This document shows, in pieces, positions 35,125 through 44,276 of a DNA stretch of 64,000 nucleotides. Every line of letters starts with the position of its first letter. The stretch's first letter is position 1. The translations under genes and the position numbers were made by a program. Source of the stretch: Sphingomonas sanguinis NBRC 13937 (GTDB lineage Bacteria > Pseudomonadota > Alphaproteobacteria > Sphingomonadales > Sphingomonadaceae); NCBI RefSeq assembly GCF_001591005.1, contig NZ_BCTY01000002.1, positions 62,001 through 126,000 of the forward strand. Direction: 5' to 3'. Under the pieces are notes generated by a model. The model was not told the DNA's origin. It made no database searches and worked only from the letters and a program-made list of their open reading frames with translations.

Positions 35125-37430
35125 CAGAAGTTGAAGCCGAGACGCAGGCCGCCATAACGACGGAAGTCGCGCGGCAGGACCGCCTGGGTCGCGACGTTGT
35201 TGCCGAAATTGCCCGCCGTGTTCACCAGCGACCCATAATATTGCTTGTCGAACAGGTTGTTGACGAAGGCGACGAGCTCCCAGCGGCGATCCTCGTCCCG
35301 CACGCCCAGGCCGACATTGACGATGCTATAGGCCGGCTGGAAGGTCTGAGGATCGCGGGCCTGGAAGTAGAGGCTGCTCTGATATTGCCAGTTCACCTGC
35401 GCCACACCGCGCAGATTGGTGGTCAGGTGCGGCGAATAGTCCAGATTGGCGTTGAACTTCCACTTCGGTGCCTGGATCGCGGTCGTGCCGGTCAGGTTCT
35501 GGCTGGCGGGCGAACCCGTGCAGCCTTGCGCCGCCGTCTGGAGCGGATAGCATTGAGCCACGTCGAACTGGGTGTACTTCGCGTCCAGATAGGTGACCGC
35601 ACCGCCCAGGTTGAACTCGTCGTTGAAGCGCATCGAGCCCTCGAACTCGATACCCTTGGTGTTGAGCCTGCCGACATTGGTCAGCCGATAGTTAGAGGTG
35701 CCGTCCGCCAGCGTCTCGATCGTCTGGGCCTGGAGATCGCGGTAGTTGGTGTCGAAGAAGGTGACGTTCGCGGTCAGGCGACGGTCGAGGAACTGGCTGC
35801 GGATGCCCAGCTCCTTGTCGCGCGACCGCTCCGGCTTGATCGGCCCGGCCAGCGCGCGGTTGCGGTTGAAGCCGGTGGTCAGGTCATAGGTCTGGCCCTT
35901 GTAACCGGTCGCATAGGTGACGAAGGCATTGACCGTCGGGCTGAAATCATAGCGCAGCGTGCCGCGATAGGTGCCCGCCGTATCGCTGGCATGGCCCGCA
36001 AAGGACGTGCCCGCAAGATTGTCGCGGAAGGTATAGGCGACCCGCTCGTTCTGCACGCGTCCGCCGCCGGTGAAGGTCAGATCGGGGACGATCGTCCAGT
36101 CCACCTGCGCAAAGGCCGCGACCTGGCGCGACTGCGAAGTGGCGTACCAGTTGGCGAGCGAGAAATACGGCCCGCGCTGGAAGGGCCGGTTGAACTTCAC
36201 ATTCGCGCCATACAGGCCGACAGTGTAGCGGAACGGCTGGTCGGCGTCCGACTGAAGCCGGACTTCCTCGGTCACCTGCTCGGAATTGAACACGCCGACC
36301 TGGGTGTTGTTGCCCAGATTGCCCGGCGCCGACGTATCGTCATGGTCGAGATAGTCGTTGAGGTGGAACCGGTCATAGGAGCTGATCGTGACGAGGTTCA
36401 GCTTGCCGATGCCGAACTCGCCGCGAATGTAACCGCCGCCGCCCTCATAGCGGGTGCGCGAGTCGTAATTGTTGCTGATATCCTGATTGGTCGGGCTGAC
36501 CGCGACACCGGGGAGCACAACCGCAGGGGTCAGCCCCGCCGTCCCGCGCAGCCGCGCATTGGCGCCAAAGGCCAGGAAGGGACGACCGACCGTGGTGTTG
36601 CCGTTGACGTAATTGCCCGAGATGGTGAGCGCGGCAGTGTCGGTCGGTTCCCAGCGGATCTTGCCACGCAGGTTCAGCGTCTCGCGGCCATTCACCCGCT
36701 TGCCGTTGAACAGGTTGCGGACATTGCCGTCCCAGTCATTATACGCCGCCGAGACGACATAGCCGAGCTGCTCGTTGATCGGGCCCGACACGCTGAAGTT
36801 CACGCCGCGCTCGCGGTCGGTCGTCGCCACCGCATTAGCGCGGACGCGCAGTTCGGAGGTCGGGTTGCGGGTGATGAGGTTGACCAGACCGGCCGAGGCC
36901 GACTTGCCGTACAGCGTGCTCTGCGGCCCGCGCAGCACCTCGATCCGCTCGACGTCGGGCAGGTCGGTGAAGGCGCGTGCCTGGAAGGCCAGCGGCACTT
37001 CGTCGACCAGCACCGCGACGCTCGACTCCACGCCGATGCCGAAGGCGAAGGTGCCGACGCCGCGCAGAGAGATGTTGGAGTTCTGCGGCTGTTCGGCCGG
37101 CCGGACGACCAGCGAGGAGGAGACCTTACCGATGTCGGTGAAGTTGCGAACACCGGCCGCGGCGAGCTGGGCGGGGGCGACGACCGAGACGGCGAGCGGC
37201 ACGCGCTGGACATTCTCGGCGCGCTTGTTGGCGGTGACGATGATGTCGCCCGCGCTTGCCGGTTCGGGGGCGACCGCAGAGGTCGGGCCACCGGGAGCGC
37301 CCTGGCTGTCCTGGCTCAGCTTGGCCTGATCGGCTGACGGCGAGGTGGTCTCTTGGGCGGAAACCTGGGTCGCGGCGGCCAACGACACAATCAACGCGGT
37401 CGCGGCCACGGTGGAACGCAGCATCTTCAT
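35124..37430 (-). CDS. TonB-dependent receptor, first in hydrolase operon
   Basis: 768 residues. The signal peptide (MKMLRSTVAATALIVSLAAATQVSAQ) is followed by a TonB-box-like GDIIVTANK and a plug with VPLAVSVVAPAQLAAAGV and VLRGPQSTLYGKSASAGLVN. The 22-strand barrel ends YGGLRLGFNF with a terminal Phe. It imports a bulky substrate across the outer membrane; its link to the esterase and beta-glucuronidase-like enzyme suggests an oligosaccharide or glycoconjugate. The upstream gap holds a TGGT-N3-ACCA palindrome. The stop overlaps the hydrolase start. Confidence 0.92.
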   Translation of the reverse strand: MKMLRSTVAATALIVSLAAATQVSAQETTSPSADQAKLSQDSQGAPGGPTSAVAPEPASAGDIIVTANKRAENVQRVPLAVSVVAPAQLAAAGVRNFTDIGKVSSSLVVRPAEQPQNSNISLRGVGTFAFGIGVESSVAVLVDEVPLAFQARAFTDLPDVERIEVLRGPQSTLYGKSASAGLVNLITRNPTSELRVRANAVATTDRERGVNFSVSGPINEQLGYVVSAAYNDWDGNVRNLFNGKRVNGRETLNLRGKIRWEPTDTAALTISGNYVNGNTTVGRPFLAFGANARLRGTAGLTPAVVLPGVAVSPTNQDISNNYDSRTRYEGGGGYIRGEFGIGKLNLVTISSYDRFHLNDYLDHDDTSAPGNLGNNTQVGVFNSEQVTEEVRLQSDADQPFRYTVGLYGANVKFNRPFQRGPYFSLANWYATSQSRQVAAFAQVDWTIVPDLTFTGGGRVQNERVAYTFRDNLAGTSFAGHASDTAGTYRGTLRYDFSPTVNAFVTYATGYKGQTYDLTTGFNRNRALAGPIKPERSRDKELGIRSQFLDRRLTANVTFFDTNYRDLQAQTIETLADGTSNYRLTNVGRLNTKGIEFEGSMRFNDEFNLGGAVTYLDAKYTQFDVAQCYPLQTAAQGCTGSPASQNLTGTTAIQAPKWKFNANLDYSPHLTTNLRGVAQVNWQYQSSLYFQARDPQTFQPAYSIVNVGLGVRDEDRRWELVAFVNNLFDKQYYGSLVNTAGNFGNNVATQAVLPRDFRRYGGLRLGFNF

Positions 37431-37489
37431 AATCCCCTCCTCTGCAGCCGGTCTGGGCCGGTCTTGCTATCAGAAACCCAGCATACCAA

Positions 37490-37503
37490 ATGGTCTTACC
37501 AAT
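37490..37503. promoter_or_regulatory. FadR/GntR-type operator upstream of TonB receptor
   Basis: ATGGTCTTACCAAT contains TGGT-CTT-ACCA, an exact fit to the TNGTNNNACNA pattern. It lies 60 nt before the receptor start and resembles the sites at 41306 and 62317. Confidence 0.55.
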
Positions 37504-37573
37504 GCAATGGGCTTATTTGACCCATGAAAAGCCTTGCCAGCCTTTTGCAAAGCTTTGCGGAAAAGCGTGACCT

Positions 37574-39958
37574 TTACATCACAATCCGCACGCCCCGCCG
37601 CCCATCATGCTCGACCGTCGTGCCCGCCCCGCCCTGCACGACCAACTGGCGCGCATCGCCGGGCGGCAGCAACAGGGTGATCCGCTCGCCCTCACCCGCC
37701 TCGCAGGTCAGCGTGACGACAACCTGTCCGGCATCGGCCTGCCCCGTCAGATGCCAGCGGCGAACGGGACCATGGCCATCGCCCTGATCGTCAACTCCCG
37801 ACCAATCGAGTGCGCCGGACGCGGGCGGAAAGAGCCACAGGCCGCGCTCCATCGGTTCGGGCCGCCAGCCGCCCCGCGTCAGATCGACCAGCATCGCCGA
37901 GCCCGCTCGTGCCAGCAGCGGCGGCGGCCCGTCGAGCGGCGCGGACAGCCGAGCCGTCTCTCCTCCGGCGAACCGCGCGCCCGTCCAGACATCGACCCAA
38001 TCGCTACCGGCCGGCAATCGGACAGACCGGTTCTCGGCCCCTTCGTCCATCACCGGGGCGGCAAGGATATCGGGCCCCAGCATATGCTCGTCGCCTTCAC
38101 CCCATGCCTGCGGGTCCTGCGGAAAGTCGAGCCAGAGCGGCCGCACCATCGGCTCATACTCGGCATGATAACGGTGCAGCAGATCGTAGAAGAAGGGGAT
38201 CAGCGTCTGCCGCAGCGCCATCAGCCGGTGGATGGCCGGCAGCACCTCCGGGTACATCCACGGCTCGTTGACCGTGCGATCGTCGTTCCAGCTATGGATG
38301 CTGAAGCGCGGCATCAGCACCCCCGCCTGGACCCAGCGGACCAGCAGTTCCGGCGACGGCGCGGGGCCGGAAAAGCCGCCGACGTCATGGCCGCTGTTCG
38401 ACACGCCCGACAGCGCCAGCCCGATCGACTGGCGCGCATTGTAGCGGATCGTCTTCCACTCGGTACGGTTGTCGCCCGACCAGGTCTGGGCATAGCGATG
38501 CAGGCCCGCCATGCCGGAGCGGGTGACGACATAGGGCCGTGTCTCCGGCCGCACGGCGATCTGCGCCTGGCGCGAGGCGCGAGTCATCAGGATCGGCTGG
38601 ACCGGCCGCATCTCGGCGGCGGGGCGGCTCTGGCCGAAGCCATGGACACGGGCGCGTGCATCCCAGAGTTCATATTCGTTATTGTCGTTCCACGTCGCCT
38701 CCATGCCGTGGTCGAGCAGCGCGGCGGTCACCTGATCGCGCCACCAGGCGGCCGCTTCCGGCTTGGTCATGTCGATATAACTGCCGACCTCATCCCAGAA
38801 TTGCGCCTCGACCGGAGTGCCATCGTCGTCGGCGACGAACAGCCCGGCCGTCGCTACCGCGTCGTAAAGCGGATGGCTGCGCAGCAGGGCGGGCTTGATA
38901 TTGGGGACCAGCCGCACCCCCGCCTCAGTATAGGAAGCGATGAAGGCGGCGGGGTCTGGAAACTTGTCACGGTTCCAGTGGAAGACATACCGCTTGTCGC
39001 CGATCGAGGTATAGCCCGATGACAGGTGGAACGAGGTGCAGCCCAGATCATGCTGCTCGCACAGCGTCAGGAAACCCGCCATCTGCGCCGCCGCATCGGG
39101 CGCATCGGTATAGGTCATGGTCGACCCCGAATATCCCAGCGACCAGCGCGGCATCAGCGCCGGACGCCCGGTCAGCCAGGTGAAGCGCCGCGTGACGCTG
39201 CGCGGATCGGGTCCTGCGATGATCCAGCGATCGACATCCCCTGCCTCGGCCACGACATGGCGGTAGAGGCCGTGATAATTGTCCAGCTCCTGCCCCAGGT
39301 CGAAGGTGACATCGGCAACCGTGTCGTAGAACTCACCGTGGCAGCGCCCCTCGGCATCGGCGACCAGAAGATAGGGGATCGACTTGTAGAGTGGATCGCT
39401 CGTTTCGGCGTCGAAGCCCATCGGGTCGACATTGGTCAGGCGGAAGCGCCGCCCCGCCCGGTCGGTATCGCCAGTCCGGTCACCCAGGCCATAGAAGCGC
39501 TCGCCCGGCACACGCGCCGCATAGTGATGCGCCCGGCCGTCCCACCAGCCAAAGTCATAGGCCTGGGTCGGACGGTCCTGGGTGATGACGTGCCAGCCCC
39601 CCTCGCCCCGCTGTTCCCAGCGGCTGTGCAGCCCGTCGAGCGCGATCGTCACGCGCAGCCGGTCGGTGGCGACGGTCAGCGTGCCGTCCGCTTCGTCGCA
39701 GGTAAAGTCGGGGCAGGCAAAGCCCGACACGTCCATCCGGTCTCGGCCAGGCTCGGCAATGTCCTCTGCCCCCGGCGCAATGGCCCAGCTGGGCGGGCTG
39801 GTCACATACCCCTCGGCCAGCAGCAGCAGGCGCATGACGTCAGCCTCCAGCACGAACAGATGCGCAACCGCACCGGTATCGGCGGTCAGGGTGATGCGTC
39901 CCCGGTCACGCGCGGTCAGGGCGAAACGCGGCGGCTGGGACAGGGTGGCGCGCCTCAT
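37574..39958 (-). CDS. GH31 glycosidase (alpha-glucosidase/alpha-xylosidase type)
   Basis: 794 residues without a clear signal peptide, so probably cytosolic. An N-terminal beta-sandwich (FYGLGDRTGDTDRAGRRFRL) precedes the barrel. The nucleophile Asp is in the WNDNNE segment and the acid/base Asp in WSGDNRTEW, followed by GVSNSGHDVGGFSG, which is a hallmark of the family. C-terminal beta-domains include HMLGPDILAAPV. GH31 members cleave alpha-glucosidic or alpha-xylosidic bonds; specificity cannot be decided here. It overlaps the upstream transporter gene by 4 nt (ATGA), so its substrate probably enters through that MFS protein. Confidence 0.88.
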   Translation of the reverse strand: MRRATLSQPPRFALTARDRGRITLTADTGAVAHLFVLEADVMRLLLLAEGYVTSPPSWAIAPGAEDIAEPGRDRMDVSGFACPDFTCDEADGTLTVATDRLRVTIALDGLHSRWEQRGEGGWHVITQDRPTQAYDFGWWDGRAHHYAARVPGERFYGLGDRTGDTDRAGRRFRLTNVDPMGFDAETSDPLYKSIPYLLVADAEGRCHGEFYDTVADVTFDLGQELDNYHGLYRHVVAEAGDVDRWIIAGPDPRSVTRRFTWLTGRPALMPRWSLGYSGSTMTYTDAPDAAAQMAGFLTLCEQHDLGCTSFHLSSGYTSIGDKRYVFHWNRDKFPDPAAFIASYTEAGVRLVPNIKPALLRSHPLYDAVATAGLFVADDDGTPVEAQFWDEVGSYIDMTKPEAAAWWRDQVTAALLDHGMEATWNDNNEYELWDARARVHGFGQSRPAAEMRPVQPILMTRASRQAQIAVRPETRPYVVTRSGMAGLHRYAQTWSGDNRTEWKTIRYNARQSIGLALSGVSNSGHDVGGFSGPAPSPELLVRWVQAGVLMPRFSIHSWNDDRTVNEPWMYPEVLPAIHRLMALRQTLIPFFYDLLHRYHAEYEPMVRPLWLDFPQDPQAWGEGDEHMLGPDILAAPVMDEGAENRSVRLPAGSDWVDVWTGARFAGGETARLSAPLDGPPPLLARAGSAMLVDLTRGGWRPEPMERGLWLFPPASGALDWSGVDDQGDGHGPVRRWHLTGQADAGQVVVTLTCEAGEGERITLLLPPGDARQLVVQGGAGTTVEHDGRRGVRIVM

Positions 39959-41220
39959 CGGCCGGGCTCCTCATTGGTGATGGCAAAGGGCGTCAGACGC
40001 CGGATGAAGATGATGAGCACCGCCGCGCCGATCAGGTCGAACACCGCCAGCACGGCGAACAGCGGCGCATAGCCGACCGTATCCGCCAGCTGGCCAATCA
40101 GCAGCGAGAACAGCAGCCCGCCGATCCAGCCCGCTTGCCCGATAAAGCCATTGGCGGTGCCGACCTCGGCAGGGGCGAAGACGTCGGACGACAGGGTGTT
40201 GATGAGCCCTGAGATCATCTGATGCGCAAAGCCGCCGATGCAGAACAAGGCGATCGCCGTATAGGGGCTGGCGGCCAGCCCGATGCACCCCGGCGCGATC
40301 ATCAGCACCGCGCCCAGCGCCACGCCCGCGACCCGCGACGGGATCAACGACACGCCACGCTTCATCAGCCAGGGCGACAGATAACCGCCCAGGATGCCAC
40401 CCACATCCGCCGCCAAAAAGGGCAGCCAGGCGAACAGCGCGATCTGCTTCAGGTCCATGCCCCGCTCGCTGGCAAGGTAGAGCGGAATCCAGAAGCTGAA
40501 GGTCTGCCAGGCGGGTTCGGCCAGGAAGCGCGGCACCGCGATGACCCAGAAACGGGGGGTGCGCAGGATGTCCTTGGCCTTGGCGCGGCGAACGGGGCCC
40601 TTGGGCTTTTCGACCGCGATCATCGCCTTTTCCTCAGGCGTGATCGCAGGGTGATCGTCGGGCGAGCGATAGAAGATGTACCAGGCCGCCGCCCAGAAGA
40701 TGCCGACACCACCGGTCACCAGAAAGGCGGTGCGCCAATCTGCCCACAGCGCCACCGCGACCACCACCGGCGGCGCGATCAGCGCGCCGAGCGAGGTGCC
40801 CGCATTGAACCAGCCGACCGCGACCGAGCGCTCGCGCGCCGGGAACCATTCCGCCACCGCCTTGATACCCGAAGGGATCGCCGCCGACTCGAACAGCCCC
40901 AGCACGCCGCGGAAAAAAGCCAGGCTCAGCCAGCCGATGGCGAGCGCATGGAGCATATTCGCTGCCGACCAGGCCAGGCCGAACAGCGCGAAACCGGCGC
41001 GCAAACCGAAGCGATCGATGAACGCCCCCGCCACCGGCTGCATGATGGTATAAGCGAGCTGAAACGCGCCGACGACATAGCTATACTGCTGCGTCGACAT
41101 ATGGAGGGCGGACTTCAGCTCGGGGGCCAGCACGCCCAGCGAGTTGCGTGCCAGATAATTGGCGATCGTGCCCGCACAGATCAGTGCTACGATCCACCAA
41201 CGCAGATTGCGTACCCGCAC
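39955..41220 (-). CDS. MFS transporter, ACS family (hexuronate/ExuT-like), copy 1
   Basis: 421 residues, 12 membrane helices. The family motifs are WWIVALICAGTIANYLARNSLGVLAPEL in helix 1, LGLFESAAIPSGIKAVAEWFPARERSVAVGWFNAGTSLGALIAPP between helices 4 and 5, and FAHQMISGLINTLSSDVFAPAEVGTANG in the C-terminal half. ACS members carry hexuronates, glucarate and related acids with protons. Its downstream partner is the GH31 gene. The upstream gap has a 15-bp ATTGG-N5-CCAAT dyad. Confidence 0.88.
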   Translation of the reverse strand: MRVRNLRWWIVALICAGTIANYLARNSLGVLAPELKSALHMSTQQYSYVVGAFQLAYTIMQPVAGAFIDRFGLRAGFALFGLAWSAANMLHALAIGWLSLAFFRGVLGLFESAAIPSGIKAVAEWFPARERSVAVGWFNAGTSLGALIAPPVVVAVALWADWRTAFLVTGGVGIFWAAAWYIFYRSPDDHPAITPEEKAMIAVEKPKGPVRRAKAKDILRTPRFWVIAVPRFLAEPAWQTFSFWIPLYLASERGMDLKQIALFAWLPFLAADVGGILGGYLSPWLMKRGVSLIPSRVAGVALGAVLMIAPGCIGLAASPYTAIALFCIGGFAHQMISGLINTLSSDVFAPAEVGTANGFIGQAGWIGGLLFSLLIGQLADTVGYAPLFAVLAVFDLIGAAVLIIFIRRLTPFAITNEEPGR

Positions 41221-41305
41221 AGGCCGTCACTCCCCTCACCCACCGGGCGATCATCGTCGCCGATCTTGGGAGGGGAGCTTAGCGGGGTAAAATAGGGCTG
41301 TCCAT

Positions 41306-41320
41306 ATTGGTCTGTCCAAT
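41306..41320. promoter_or_regulatory. ATTGG-N5-CCAAT dyad upstream of MFS/GH31 operon
   Basis: Perfect 5-bp arms separated by TCTGT, 86 nt before the transporter start. The left half (ATTGGTCTG) recurs at 62317 and, with one change, at 37490, suggesting a common GntR-type regulator of uronate genes. Confidence 0.55.
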
Positions 41321-41350
41321 CATCGTGACCAGAACCGAAGGCAGCGCGGA

Positions 41351-42925
41351 CTATTCCGAATAATGGAAATGGCGGAAATCGGCATGGTGACCGGTGCCGC
41401 TCATGTCCTGGCAGGCCATGCCGACGAAGGTGCCCGTGAAATTGGGCAATCCGGCCAGCGTCGCTTCATCCGACAGAATGCTGGCATCGAACCTATCCGG
41501 CAACTCCGTCCATTCGCCCTGCCCTTCTGCCCGCCAGGCGAAGCGCAGGGCATCATGATCCACCGACGCGCGCAGCTCGATGGGCCCGGCGGGTATCGGT
41601 GTCGGCGCCGATAGAACGCTCCGCCCCTCGCCCACTGGCAGGACGGACAGCACCTGAATTAGCCTCTCGCCATCGTCTCCGGCCGTGATGTGCAGGAAAT
41701 GATATTTGGTGCTGTTGTAATAGCAGACGATCCCGGCCGCCTGCTGGAAATGCGCGGGCTCGAACTCGACCAGTGCGCGCGCCTCATAGGTGAAGGCCGT
41801 CTGGCGGCGCGCGACCAGCGCCTGCTCGAAATGGCTGCCGATCGTCTCCCGGCCAAAGAGGCGCAGATAACCCGGCCGCTCGGTCAGGCTGAACAGCCGT
41901 TCGGGCCGAGGGGTCCGCAGCCATTGGAAGGCGGGCGGCAGGCTCGGTCCGTCGAAGCGGTCGAGCGCGTCCACCGGCTCGGGCGGCGGCTCCACCGGCG
42001 TCGGCTCGGCGCAGCGCAGCCAGCCATCCGCGCCCCACTCCATCCGCTGGATCGCCGTCTCTCGGCCCAGCACGCAACGGTCGCTGTCCGGCAAGGGACG
42101 GCCGCACAGATAGGTCATCCAGGTCTCGCCCTCCGATGTCTCGACCAGATCACCATGCCCGGTGCGCTGGAGGGGGGCGTCCGGCGTATCGCGCGCGGTC
42201 AGCACGGGGCCGTCGGGATGCACCTCATAGGGTCCGAACAGATCGCGTGAGCGCGCCATCACCACGGCATGACCACGCTCGGTCCCGCCCTCCGCGACCA
42301 GCAGATGATACCAGCCGTCCCGCCGGTAGAGATGCGGCCCCTCGGTAAAGCCCAGCGCCGTGCCGTCGAAGATGCGCCGCCGCTCGCCGAGCAAACGCCC
42401 CGTGGTCAGGTCCATCTGCTGGATGACGATCCCGGCAAAACGCTTGCGGTCGGGCCGATGGTCCCACAACATGTTGAGCAACCAGCTGCGCCCGTCATCG
42501 TCATGGAATAGCGCGGGGTCGAAGCCGCTGCTGTTCAGATGGACCGCATCGCTCCATTCGCCGTCGATCCGGTCGCACGATACCCAGTAATTGTGGAAAT
42601 CGCGCAACGACGCACCCTTGGCCCCGTCGACCGTGGTGCGGCCATAGCGCTTCACATCAGTGAAGATCAGGTGGAAGCGGCCGTCATGATAGCTCAAATC
42701 CGGTGCCCACACGCCGCAACCATCGGGGTTGCCGCGCATGTCGAGCTGGTCGGCGCGGTTCAGCGGCCGGGCGACAAGCGTCCAGTTCACCAGGTCGCGG
42801 CTGTGGTGGATCTGGACACCCGGATACCATTCGAAGGTCGAAGTCGCGATATAATAGTCCTCGCCGACGCGCACGATCGAGGGGTCGGGATTGAACCCGC
42901 GCAAAATGGGATTGGTCGGGGTCAT
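41351..42925 (-). CDS. GH43 beta-xylosidase (bimodular, GH43_11/12-like)
   Basis: 524 residues, no signal peptide. The five-bladed propeller begins NPILRGFNPDPSIVRVGEDYYIATSTFEWYPG with the catalytic base Asp in NPDPSI. The acid Glu is in GFTEGPHLY, and the pKa-modulating Asp is probably in SGFDPALF. Residues about 325-524 form the C-terminal beta-sandwich (DUF1349-like) usual for cytosolic beta-xylosidases such as XynB (GIVCYYNSTKYHFLHI). It would release xylose from xylo-oligosaccharides. The start overlaps the upstream transporter stop by 4 nt. Confidence 0.92.
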   Translation of the reverse strand: MTPTNPILRGFNPDPSIVRVGEDYYIATSTFEWYPGVQIHHSRDLVNWTLVARPLNRADQLDMRGNPDGCGVWAPDLSYHDGRFHLIFTDVKRYGRTTVDGAKGASLRDFHNYWVSCDRIDGEWSDAVHLNSSGFDPALFHDDDGRSWLLNMLWDHRPDRKRFAGIVIQQMDLTTGRLLGERRRIFDGTALGFTEGPHLYRRDGWYHLLVAEGGTERGHAVVMARSRDLFGPYEVHPDGPVLTARDTPDAPLQRTGHGDLVETSEGETWMTYLCGRPLPDSDRCVLGRETAIQRMEWGADGWLRCAEPTPVEPPPEPVDALDRFDGPSLPPAFQWLRTPRPERLFSLTERPGYLRLFGRETIGSHFEQALVARRQTAFTYEARALVEFEPAHFQQAAGIVCYYNSTKYHFLHITAGDDGERLIQVLSVLPVGEGRSVLSAPTPIPAGPIELRASVDHDALRFAWRAEGQGEWTELPDRFDASILSDEATLAGLPNFTGTFVGMACQDMSGTGHHADFRHFHYSE

Positions 42926-44202
42926 GCGGGTTTGCGCACCAAAGTCCAGAGGAGGGCCGCACCGGCGAGATCGAGCAGGCCGAGCAGAATGAAGAAGGGT
43001 TGATAACCGACCTGATCGACCAGCGAACCCAGGCTGAGCGTGAACAGCAGCACGCCCAGATTGGCCGCCGTGCCCGAGACGCCGGTCGCGGTCGCCACCT
43101 GATCCTGCGGGAACAGGTCGGAGCAGAGCGTGATGACGGTCACCGATAGCGTCTGGTGGGCAAAGCCGCCCAGGCAGAGCAAGGCGATCGCGGCGACCGG
43201 GCTGGTCACGCTGCCGACGAACATCATGCCGGTCATCAGCACCGCGCCCAGCGTGAAGGCGGCGCGCCGCGCATCGATCAGATTGATGCCACGCCGCTGC
43301 AGGAACGCGACGACGGCGGGTCCGAACAGGCATCCCAGGTCGGCGGCCAGGAAGGGAAGCCAGGCGAACAAGGCGATCTGGGTCAGGTCGAAATGCCGCG
43401 CCTGAACGAGGTAGAGCGGCATCCACAGCGACAACATGCCCCAGACCGGATCGGCCAGGAACCGCGCCGCCGCGATCGCCCAGAGATTGCGCCGCCGCAG
43501 CAGCTCGCCCAGCGGCGGGCGACGGCGATGCCGGGCCAGCGACGCCTCCTGCCCCTCGACGATCAGCGCACGTTCGCGGTCGGACACGGCCCGGTGCCGC
43601 TCGGGTGGCGCATACCAGAACAGCCAGGCCAGCACCCAGAGCAGGCCCAGCCCGCCGGCGACGAAGAAGGCCGCGCGCCAGCTGTGATGAAACACCGCCC
43701 AAGCGACGAGCGGCGGCGCGAAGACCGCGCCGAAGGACGCCCCGATCTGATAGATGCCGCCCGCCACGCCGCGCTCTCGCGCCGGAAACCACTGGGCGAC
43801 GACCTTCATGCCAGCAGGCTGCGCCGATCCCTCGACCAGCCCCAGCGCGCCGCGAAGCCCCGCGAACCCCAGCCAGCCGCTGGCGAACCCATGGCCCAGT
43901 GTGATCAGCGACCAGACTGCGACGAACAGCGAAAAGCCGAACTTCAACCCGAACAGGTCGAGCAGATAGCCCGCCACCGGCTGGAACATGATGCCGAACT
44001 GAAAGGCGCCGGTGATCCAGCTATATTGCTCCGAACTGATATGCTGTTCGGTCATGATTGCGGGTGCGGCGACGCCCAGGATGCTGCGCGTCAGATAGTT
44101 GATGACCATCGCCCCGACGAACAGCGCGATGATCGTCCAGCGAATATAGGGAAAACGCCTCACACCCGGCCTTTCAAACTCTGTGGCATCCGTCCGCCCC
44201 AT
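42922..44202 (-). CDS. MFS transporter, ACS family (hexuronate-like), copy 2
   Basis: 426 residues from ATG 44202; a longer frame to 44307 would run into the divergent lacI gene and is rejected. Twelve helices with the same family blocks as the copy at 39955: YIRWTIIALFVGAMVINYLTRSILGV, GLVEGSAQPAGMKVVAQWFPARERGVAGGIYQIGASFG and GGFAHQTLSVTVITLCSDLFP. It is coupled to the GH43 beta-xylosidase, so it may bring in xylo-oligosaccharides or aldouronic acids rather than free uronate. A palindrome between it and lacI probably controls both. Confidence 0.88.
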   Translation of the reverse strand: MGRTDATEFERPGVRRFPYIRWTIIALFVGAMVINYLTRSILGVAAPAIMTEQHISSEQYSWITGAFQFGIMFQPVAGYLLDLFGLKFGFSLFVAVWSLITLGHGFASGWLGFAGLRGALGLVEGSAQPAGMKVVAQWFPARERGVAGGIYQIGASFGAVFAPPLVAWAVFHHSWRAAFFVAGGLGLLWVLAWLFWYAPPERHRAVSDRERALIVEGQEASLARHRRRPPLGELLRRRNLWAIAAARFLADPVWGMLSLWMPLYLVQARHFDLTQIALFAWLPFLAADLGCLFGPAVVAFLQRRGINLIDARRAAFTLGAVLMTGMMFVGSVTSPVAAIALLCLGGFAHQTLSVTVITLCSDLFPQDQVATATGVSGTAANLGVLLFTLSLGSLVDQVGYQPFFILLGLLDLAGAALLWTLVRKPA

Positions 44203-44227
44203 TGACGTTTCGCCCCGTCGCGGGGCA

Positions 44228-44246
44228 CGGCATTCTGTAAATACCG
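44228..44246. promoter_or_regulatory. 19-bp imperfect palindrome between MFS and LacI genes
   Basis: CGGCATT-N5-AATACCG has 7-bp arms with one mismatch and sits in the 74-nt gap of the divergent pair. The site is a candidate operator for the LacI-type protein encoded next to it. Confidence 0.45.
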
Positions 44247-44276
44247 GCCCAACGCGCGCGCCGATGACAGGACAGG

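Noticed and set aside
34998-37337. 779-residue plus-strand frame opposite the TonB receptor
   Set aside because: No signal peptide or domain; the opposite strand has complete receptor features.
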